Positions 14,233 to 18,877 of a DNA stretch of 18,877 bases are shown here, piece after piece (position 1 is the stretch's first letter; each line of letters opens with the position of its first letter). The stretch spans positions 1 to 18,877 of the forward strand of contig CAIJMB010000126.1 of assembly GCA_903821715.1 (NCBI GenBank). The letters run 5' to 3'. The notes beneath the pieces are model-generated. The model was given only the letters and a program-made list of their open reading frames with translations, ran no database searches and had not been told where the DNA came from. The translations under genes and the position numbers were made by a program. This DNA is from an uncultured Flavobacteriales bacterium. Lineage in GTDB: Bacteria; Bacteroidota; Bacteroidia; Flavobacteriales; Schleiferiaceae.

Positions 14233-15327
14233 TTAAGCTGGGATTTTAGCACTCATTAAGGCAACAAATTCATCAAAAAGGTATTGGGCATCGTGCGGGC
14301 CCGGAGACGCCTCCGGGTGGTACTGCACGCTAAAGGCAGGAATGTCTGTTCTCCGAATTCCGGCGACAGTCCCGTCGTTCAAGTGTACGTGGGTCAACGC
14401 TATATGGGACGCTGATTCCACGTCATTCATGGACACAGCAAATCCGTGATTCTGCGAGGTGATCTCACCTTTTCCGGTCGCCAAGTTCTTCACGGGATGA
14501 TTGATTCCTCTGTGGCCATTGTGCATCTTGTAGGTGGTGAGACCTGATGCGAGTGCAATCATTTGGTGTCCCAAACAAATTCCGAATGTGGGTTTGCCTG
14601 AATCCAAGATTTCGCGCACCGTATCAATCACCTGAGGACTGGCCGCGGGATCCCCTGGACCATTCGACAAGAAGTACCCATCGGGGGCATCCGCAGATAG
14701 GACTCCGAACGGAGTGTTATATGGATATACGGTCACGCGGCATCCGACGCGAACCAAATTCCGCAAAATATTTCGTTTAACCCCAAGGTCAAGTGCCGCA
14801 ACATGATAGGCCGCATCAGCATCACCAACGGTGTACGGCTCGGACGTACTCACCGCGGAACACAACTCCAAACCTTCCATATTTGGCGCATCGGCGAGGC
14901 GCTGCTGCGCTTGCTCAAGCGATAACTCCGTGGTCACTACCGCATTTTGCGCACCAAAATCACGAATGTGCTGCACTAATGCCCGGGTATCAACTTCTGA
15001 AATGACCACCGATCCGCTCATGAACGACTTGAGGCTCTGGTGCGACCCGCGAACACGAGATGCAAGCTCACTAAAGTTCCGGCAGACAAGACCGGCAATT
15101 TGAACTTCTGACGATTCATTTTCTTCGGACTCGACCCCGTAGTTTCCGATATGGGCGGTAGCCGTAACCATGATTTGACCCTTGTAGCTCGGATCCGTAA
15201 AAATCTCTTGGTATCCGGTCATCCCGGTGTTAAAGCAAATTTCCCCAACGGTGGTACCGTCAATTCCGACAGAAACACCTTCGAATATGGTGCCATCAGC
15301 GAGCAGTACAAAGGCTTTTGAACTCAT
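14233..15327 (-). CDS. carA: Carbamoyl-phosphate synthase small (glutaminase) subunit
   Basis: CarA hydrolyses glutamine and channels ammonia to CarB for carbamoyl phosphate, used in pyrimidine and arginine synthesis. From the ATG at 15327 the protein is 364 residues; a TTG at 15333 is a weaker alternative. The N-terminal CPSase_sm domain shows CFNTGMTGYQEIFTDPSY (31-48). The C-terminal class I glutamine amidotransferase domain carries the triad C251 (FGICLGHQM), H337 and E339 (YHPEASPGPHD), and the family SNGPGDP (221-227). No carB is in the window. A terminator-like hairpin lies between rplQ and carA, so carA either relies on read-through or on a promoter I could not identify. Confidence 0.97.
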   Translation of the reverse strand: MSSKAFVLLADGTIFEGVSVGIDGTTVGEICFNTGMTGYQEIFTDPSYKGQIMVTATAHIGNYGVESEENESSEVQIAGLVCRNFSELASRVRGSHQSLKSFMSGSVVISEVDTRALVQHIRDFGAQNAVVTTELSLEQAQQRLADAPNMEGLELCSAVSTSEPYTVGDADAAYHVAALDLGVKRNILRNLVRVGCRVTVYPYNTPFGVLSADAPDGYFLSNGPGDPAASPQVIDTVREILDSGKPTFGICLGHQMIALASGLTTYKMHNGHRGINHPVKNLATGKGEITSQNHGFAVSMNDVESASHIALTHVHLNDGTVAGIRRTDIPAFSVQYHPEASPGPHDAQYLFDEFVALMSAKIPA

Positions 15328-15355
15328 TATCAAGACTTAAGAATTGGGCACAAAA

Positions 15356-15382
15356 AAAGGATAAGGGGACACCTTATCCTTT
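15356..15382 (-). terminator. Intrinsic terminator after rplQ
   Basis: An 11-base-pair stem (AAAGGATAAGG with CCTTATCCTTT) encloses a 5-base loop. On the - strand it is followed by seven Ts (TTTTTTTGTG). It ends the ribosomal operon 23 bases after the rplQ stop and lies 28 bases before the carA start. It could also act as an attenuator if carA is read from upstream. Confidence 0.85.
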
Positions 15383-15405
15383 GCAAAGTACGAGCCAAAC
15401 ACGGT

Positions 15406-15912
15406 TTATTCCGCGTCGTTCGTCTCGTTGTTTTCAGCTACTTCAGGAGCCTCAACTACTGCCTCAGCAACAGGAGCTGCAGCAGGAGCAGCAGCCTTCG
15501 CACGTCCACGGCGCGTTGACTTCTTCGCCTCCTTCTTGGCATTGGTGTAGATCTCATTGAAATCAACCAACTCGATCATGGCCATCTCGGCGTTGTCACC
15601 CAGACGGGTGCCGGTCTTGATGATGCGAGTGTAGCCACCTGGGCGGTCACCAACTTTCACAGAAACCTCGCGGAACAATTCCGTTACGGCGTCTTTATTC
15701 TGTAGGTACGAGAACACCATACGACGGTTGTGCGTGCTGTCGGTCTTTGAGCGCGTAACCAAAGGCTCCACGTACTTCTTCAGTTCCTTAGCTTTTGCCA
15801 ACGTCGTGTTGATTCGCTTGTGCGTTATCAGCGAAGCCGCCATATTGCTCAGCATCGCCTTGCGGTGCGAAGCCGTACGTCCTAAGTGATTAAATTTCTT
15901 GCCGTGACGCAT
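15406..15912 (-). CDS. rplQ: 50S ribosomal protein L17 with C-terminal extension
   Basis: L17 is a large-subunit protein near the exit tunnel. Residues 1-123 form the normal domain, with MRHGKKFNHLGRTASHRKAM at the start, KRINTTLAKAKELKKYVEPL (32-51) and GGYTRIIKTGTRLGDNAEMA (92-111). The protein then extends to 168 residues with a basic stretch (AKKEAKKSTRRGRAKA) followed by an Ala/Pro/Val/Glu-rich acidic tail ending in NNETNDAE. Such tails on L17 occur in Bacteroidota. The start lies 3 bases after rpoA. It is the last gene of the ribosomal operon. Confidence 0.97.
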   Translation of the reverse strand: MRHGKKFNHLGRTASHRKAMLSNMAASLITHKRINTTLAKAKELKKYVEPLVTRSKTDSTHNRRMVFSYLQNKDAVTELFREVSVKVGDRPGGYTRIIKTGTRLGDNAEMAMIELVDFNEIYTNAKKEAKKSTRRGRAKAAAPAAAPVAEAVVEAPEVAENNETNDAE

Positions 15913-15915
15913 GTC

Positions 15916-16908
15916 TTATTCTTTATCGAGTTTGTACTTGGTTACATCCATTCCGAAGGTCAGGCCAAGGCGAGCAACGAGCTCTTCAAGCTCAGTGAGC
16001 GACTTCTTGCCGAAGTTGCGGAACTTCATCAAATCAGCCTTGGTGTACGACACTAGGTCAGAAACGAGCTCAACCTCAGCTGCCTTGAGGCAGTTCAGAG
16101 CACGTACGCTCAATTCAAGCTCAGTGAGCGGGCGAAGCAGAAGCTTGCGCATCTCAAGAACCTCTTCATCATACGCTTCTGACTCAACTGCAACTTCAGT
16201 TTCGGCTACCATTTTCTCATCAGTAAACAGCATGAAGTGCTGGATCAAGATGTGCGCAGCGTCAGTCAATGCATCCACAGGAGCAATCGAACCATCACTC
16301 TCAATGTTCAACACAAGCTTCTCGTAGTCTGTCTTCTGCTCCACGCGGAAGTTTTCTACTTCATAGCTCACATTCTTCATCGGGGTGTAAATAGAATCCA
16401 TGAAGATGGTCCCAATCGGAGCATCGACTTTCTTGTTCTCTTCAGCCGGAACGTATCCACGACCCTTCTCAATGGTATACTCCATTTCGAGTTTGATCGC
16501 TGGATCCATGTTGCAGATCACAAGATCAGGATTGAGCACTTGGAAGTTGGTCAAAAAGGCTGAAAGGTCACCAGCTTTGAAGGCGTCCTTGCCAGAAATT
16601 ACAACCTTCACGGTCTCGCCCTCTACGCCTTCAATTTGGCGCTTGAAGCGAACCTGCTTCAGGTTGAGAATCATTTCGGTCACGTCTTCCACGACTCCTT
16701 TGATCGTTGAGAACTCATGCTCTACACCATTAATGCGAACACTTGTGAAGGCGAAACCCTCAAGTGAATTCAAGAGTACACGGCGAAGTGCATTGCCGAC
16801 CGTGAGGCCAAAACCCGGCTCCAAAGGGCGGAACTCGAACTGACCAACGGTCTCCGACGTCGTGATGACGTGGGCCTTGTCAGGCTTTTGAAAAGGTAGA
16901 ATCGGCAT
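15916..16908 (-). CDS. rpoA: DNA-directed RNA polymerase subunit alpha
   Basis: Alpha nucleates assembly of RNA polymerase and contacts promoters and activators. The 330-residue protein has the N-terminal assembly domain, with FEFRPLEPGFGLTVGNALRR (25-44) and LLNSLEGFAFTSVRING (45-61), then a flexible acidic linker (about 232-252). The C-terminal DNA-binding domain follows (about 255-330), with SVRALNCLKAAEV (267-279) and NFGKKSLTELEELV (298-311). R269 matches E. coli R265, the UP-element contact. Length and domains are normal. It lies 3 bases after rpsD and 3 bases before rplQ, as in the standard alpha operon. Confidence 0.98.
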   Translation of the reverse strand: MPILPFQKPDKAHVITTSETVGQFEFRPLEPGFGLTVGNALRRVLLNSLEGFAFTSVRINGVEHEFSTIKGVVEDVTEMILNLKQVRFKRQIEGVEGETVKVVISGKDAFKAGDLSAFLTNFQVLNPDLVICNMDPAIKLEMEYTIEKGRGYVPAEENKKVDAPIGTIFMDSIYTPMKNVSYEVENFRVEQKTDYEKLVLNIESDGSIAPVDALTDAAHILIQHFMLFTDEKMVAETEVAVESEAYDEEVLEMRKLLLRPLTELELSVRALNCLKAAEVELVSDLVSYTKADLMKFRNFGKKSLTELEELVARLGLTFGMDVTKYKLDKE

Positions 16909-16911
16909 AAC

Positions 16912-17520
16912 TTATTTCGAGTAGAGTTCGACAATCAACTGTTCCTTGATGTTTTCAGGAATCATGTCGCGAGATGGAACGCTGAGCATTTTACCGCTCA
17001 TCGTTGCGGAATTCCATTCCATCCAAGGGTACTGGTCCGCACGGTTCGAGCCAAGGCTGTTAGAAACAACCTCGAGTGACTTCGAGCGCTCGCGAATCGC
17101 AATTACATCGTTCAATGTAACGGAGTATGAAGGAATGTTCAGCACTTCACCGTTCACTGTTACGTGGCAGTGTGTAACTAACTGACGCGCTGCACGGCGT
17201 GTTGGAGCAATGCCCAAACGGTAGACTACGTTGTCCAAGCGACGCTCGCAAAGCTGAAGCAAAACCTCACCGGTGATGCCCTTCGAACGCGAAGCGTGGT
17301 CGAACATAATGCGGAACTGGCGCTCCAAAATTCCGTAGGTGTACTTCGCCTTTTGCTTTTCAGCAAGTTGCACGGAGTATTCGCTTTTCTTTCCGCGCTT
17401 GCGCTGGAAACCATGCTGCCCGGGAGGGTAGTTGCGCTTGTCCAGAGAACGGTCAGGACCAAAGATGGGTTCGCCAAAACGACGGGCGATTTTCGTAACA
17501 GGACCTCGGTAACGTGCCAT
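16912..17520 (-). CDS. rpsD: 30S ribosomal protein S4 (zinc-free type)
   Basis: S4 is a primary 16S rRNA-binding protein that nucleates small-subunit assembly. The 202-residue protein starts MARYRGPVTKIARRFGEPI and shows YPPGQHG (31-37) and the S4 RNA-binding domain with RRLDNVVYRLG (92-102) and ARQLVTHCHVTVNGEVLNIPS (115-135). The N-terminus lacks the CxxC-type zinc site found in some S4 proteins; the two cysteines present are in the RNA-binding domain. In some bacteria S4 represses the alpha operon; no matching leader could be identified here. It lies between rpsK (27-base gap) and rpoA. Confidence 0.97.
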   Translation of the reverse strand: MARYRGPVTKIARRFGEPIFGPDRSLDKRNYPPGQHGFQRKRGKKSEYSVQLAEKQKAKYTYGILERQFRIMFDHASRSKGITGEVLLQLCERRLDNVVYRLGIAPTRRAARQLVTHCHVTVNGEVLNIPSYSVTLNDVIAIRERSKSLEVVSNSLGSNRADQYPWMEWNSATMSGKMLSVPSRDMIPENIKEQLIVELYSK

Positions 17521-17547
17521 ATCTTTCTGCTTCTTTTTACTAAATGA

Positions 17548-17949
17548 TTATACGCGGCGGCGCTTCGGGGGACGGCAACCGTTGTGTGGAATCGGAGTGA
17601 TATCCATGATTTCGGTTACCTCGATACCCGTGTTTGCAAGGCTACGAATCGCGCTTTCACGACCGTTACCTGGACCTTTCACAAAGACTTTGACCTTGCG
17701 AAGACCAGCTTCCATGGCCACACCGGCAGCCTGCTCCGCAGCTACTTGAGCGGCGTAGGGAGTGTTCTTCTTAGATCCGCGGAACCCCATCTTGCCTGCC
17801 GAAGACCAAGAGATCACTTGACCCTGGGTATTCGTCAACGCAATGATGATGTTGTTGAATGTGGTACTGATGTGCGCTTCGCCCACCGATTCCACTTTAA
17901 CCTTCCGCTTCTTCGTAGTCTTCGCGGTTTTAGAATTCTGTTTTGCCAT
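17548..17949 (-). CDS. rpsK: 30S ribosomal protein S11
   Basis: S11 sits on the platform of the 30S subunit near the mRNA exit. The 133-residue protein has a lysine-rich N-terminal tail, then AHISTTFNNIIIALTNTQG (25-43), SSAGKMGFRGSKKNTPYAAQ (49-68) and the C-terminal signature ITPIPHNGCRPPKRRRV. Length and motifs are normal. It follows rpsM by 19 bases. Confidence 0.97.
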   Translation of the reverse strand: MAKQNSKTAKTTKKRKVKVESVGEAHISTTFNNIIIALTNTQGQVISWSSAGKMGFRGSKKNTPYAAQVAAEQAAGVAMEAGLRKVKVFVKGPGNGRESAIRSLANTGIEVTEIMDITPIPHNGCRPPKRRRV

Positions 17950-17968
17950 CGCTTCTAACGCTTAGTGC

Positions 17969-18346
17969 TTATTTAGTTGCCTTCTTCTTGTTTGCTACTG
18001 TCTTACGCTTACCCTTACGTGTACGACTGTTGTTTTTCGTACGCTGTCCGCGAAGGGGTAGGCCAAGACGGTGACGGATGCCACGCTGGCAACCGATGTC
18101 CATGAGGCGCTTAATACTCATTGAAACCTCCGAACGAAGTTCACCTTCAACTTTCATGTTGCCGGTGATGAAATCACGGATTAATTGGAGCTGCTCGTCT
18201 GTCCAATCCTGAACCTTGATATTGACGTCAACGCCAACGGTGTTCAGAATCTCTTGGGCCTTGGAGCGGCCGATTCCGTAGATATAGGTCAAGCCGATTT
18301 CACCGCGCTTGTTCCGGGGGAGGTCAATACCTGCAATACGTGCCAT
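17969..18346 (-). CDS. rpsM: 30S ribosomal protein S13
   Basis: S13 is in the head of the 30S subunit and contacts the P-site tRNA and the 50S subunit. The 125-residue protein begins MARIAGIDLPRNKRGEIGLT, has the helix-turn part YGIGRSKAQEIL, and ends with the conserved basic segment GCQRGIRHRLGLPLRGQRTK followed by a lysine/arginine tail. It lies 18 bases after rpmJ. Confidence 0.97.
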   Translation of the reverse strand: MARIAGIDLPRNKRGEIGLTYIYGIGRSKAQEILNTVGVDVNIKVQDWTDEQLQLIRDFITGNMKVEGELRSEVSMSIKRLMDIGCQRGIRHRLGLPLRGQRTKNNSRTRKGKRKTVANKKKATK

Positions 18347-18364
18347 TCTTCTATTCGGATTGGA

Positions 18365-18481
18365 TTAGCCCTGACGCTGCTTGAGCTTCGGATTTTTCTT
18401 GTTAATAATATACAAGCGGCCTTTGCGGCGAACAATTTTGCAGTCCGCGCTGCGCTTTTTGAGTGATGCTCTAACTTTCAT
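18365..18481 (-). CDS. rpmJ: 50S ribosomal protein L36 (zinc-free type)
   Basis: Translating the - strand from ATG at 18481 to TAA at 18365 gives a 38-residue protein. It starts MKVRASLKKRSADCKIVRRK, continues GRLYIINKKNPKLKQRQG, and is a clear L36. Zinc-binding L36 has a CxxC...C...H set of ligands; here only C14 remains, so this is the zinc-independent form. It lies between infA (25-base gap) and rpsM, the standard order. The gene is very short but is supported by its exact length, sequence and position. Confidence 0.96.
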   Translation of the reverse strand: MKVRASLKKRSADCKIVRRKGRLYIINKKNPKLKQRQG

Positions 18482-18506
18482 CGGTTGCGATTAAAAAACG
18501 TTCTGT

Positions 18507-18722
18507 TTAGTAGCGGTATACAATTCGTGCCTTGGACAAGTCGTATGGAGACAATTCCAACTTCACACGGTCACCAGGTAAAAGCTTGATGTAGTGCATC
18601 CGCATCTTACCTGAGATGTGTGCGGTAACCACGTGACCATTTTCCAACTCCACGCGAAACATCGCGTTAGAAAGGTTTTCGGTGATGGTACCATCTTGCG
18701 TAATTGCCCCTTGCTTTGACAT
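18507..18722 (-). CDS. infA: Translation initiation factor IF-1
   Basis: IF-1 binds the A site of the 30S subunit during initiation. The 71-residue protein is a single OB-fold with GTITENLSNAMFRVELENGH (11-30), TAHISGKMRMHYIKLLPGDRV (33-53) and the terminal LSKARIVYRY. Length and sequence are typical. It lies 3 bases after secY and 25 before rpmJ. map, often found between secY and infA, is absent from this position. Confidence 0.97.
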   Translation of the reverse strand: MSKQGAITQDGTITENLSNAMFRVELENGHVVTAHISGKMRMHYIKLLPGDRVKLELSPYDLSKARIVYRY

Positions 18723-18725
18723 AGC

Positions 18726-18877
18726 TTACAGCGATTCCGCGTTACGTCCACGAATGCGACCTCCGTCCATGAGGCCGTCGTAGTGACGGTTCAAAAGGTA
18801 GCTTTCAACTTGCATTAGTGTATCAAGTACTACCCCTACAATAATCAATAGAGAAGTGCCGCCGTAGAACTGAGCCC
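18726..18877 (-). CDS. secY: Protein translocase subunit SecY, C-terminal end (5' part outside window)
   Basis: The last 49 residues of SecY, the channel subunit of the Sec translocon, run off the window's right edge. They include the last membrane helix (GGTSLLIIVGVVLDTLMQVE) and the cytoplasmic tail (SYLLNRHYDGLMDGGRIRGR, then NAESL and TAA at 18726). This matches the C-terminus of bacterial SecY. It is the last gene of the spc operon part, followed 3 bases later by infA. Confidence 0.95.
   Translation of the reverse strand, partial: AQFYGGTSLLIIVGVVLDTLMQVESYLLNRHYDGLMDGGRIRGRNAESL

Noticed and set aside
15329..15335. TTG start for carA (and likewise TTG at 12934 for gltA)
   Set aside because: An ATG lies two codons downstream in each case and fits the family N-terminus better.
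15383..15390. GTACTTTG on the - strand as a carA promoter
   Set aside because: It is two bases off the -7 consensus and transcription would begin inside the terminator hairpin; it is probably just flanking sequence.
15470..15500. Short GCAGGAGCAGCAGC-type repeats in rplQ
   Set aside because: They code for the Ala/Pro-rich tail of L17 and are codon-level low complexity, not a CRISPR or regulatory repeat.

Overview
The window comes from a member of the Bacteroidota, most likely a flavobacterial lineage with fairly high GC content for the group. This rests on the gene order secY-infA-rpmJ-rpsM-rpsK-rpsD-rpoA-rplQ followed by carA-eno, on the zinc-ligand-free forms of L36 and S4, on the Nif3-like protein with a CutA/PII-like insertion, on promoter -7 boxes of the TAnnTTTG type, and on gene starts without Shine-Dalgarno sequences. 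Species-level placement is not possible from the sequence alone. No tRNA, rRNA, CRISPR array, insertion sequence or phage gene was seen, and no gene-free stretch exceeds 300 bases.

Positions 1-7444 are read on the + strand as a tightly packed run: the cysS 3' end, yidD, lgt, a DUF192 protein, an Asp-box (BNR) secreted protein, pepE, gpmI, map and a SAM-dependent methyltransferase. Four neighbouring pairs overlap by 4 bases (ATGA or GTGA). Putative -7 boxes sit 4 bases before the lgt and gpmI start codons, which suggests leaderless transcripts starting inside the run. The run ends at a hairpin (7467-7490) shared with the convergent genes to the right.

Positions 7512-18877 are read on the - strand. 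In transcription order they hold the end of the spc/alpha ribosomal operon (secY end, infA, rpmJ, rpsM, rpsK, rpsD, rpoA, rplQ), a terminator, then carA-eno-gltA, a terminator, then rpsA with its own promoter and a foldable leader of about 110 bases, a terminator, then a nif3-like gene and a coiled-coil protein of the zinc-ribbon CT398 family. The genes serve protein synthesis and export (ribosomal proteins, IF-1, RNA polymerase alpha, SecY, YidD, Lgt, Map, CysS) and central metabolism (GpmI and enolase in glycolysis, citrate synthase in the TCA cycle, CarA in carbamoyl phosphate synthesis).

This is mainly a housekeeping region and I see no convincing new multi-gene system. The most interesting points are: a mitochondrial-type citrate synthase placed between enolase and S1; a zinc-ribbon family protein that has lost all four ribbon cysteines; an rpsA leader with two long pairings that compete or form a pseudoknot; and -7 boxes at an identical 4-base distance from three start codons.
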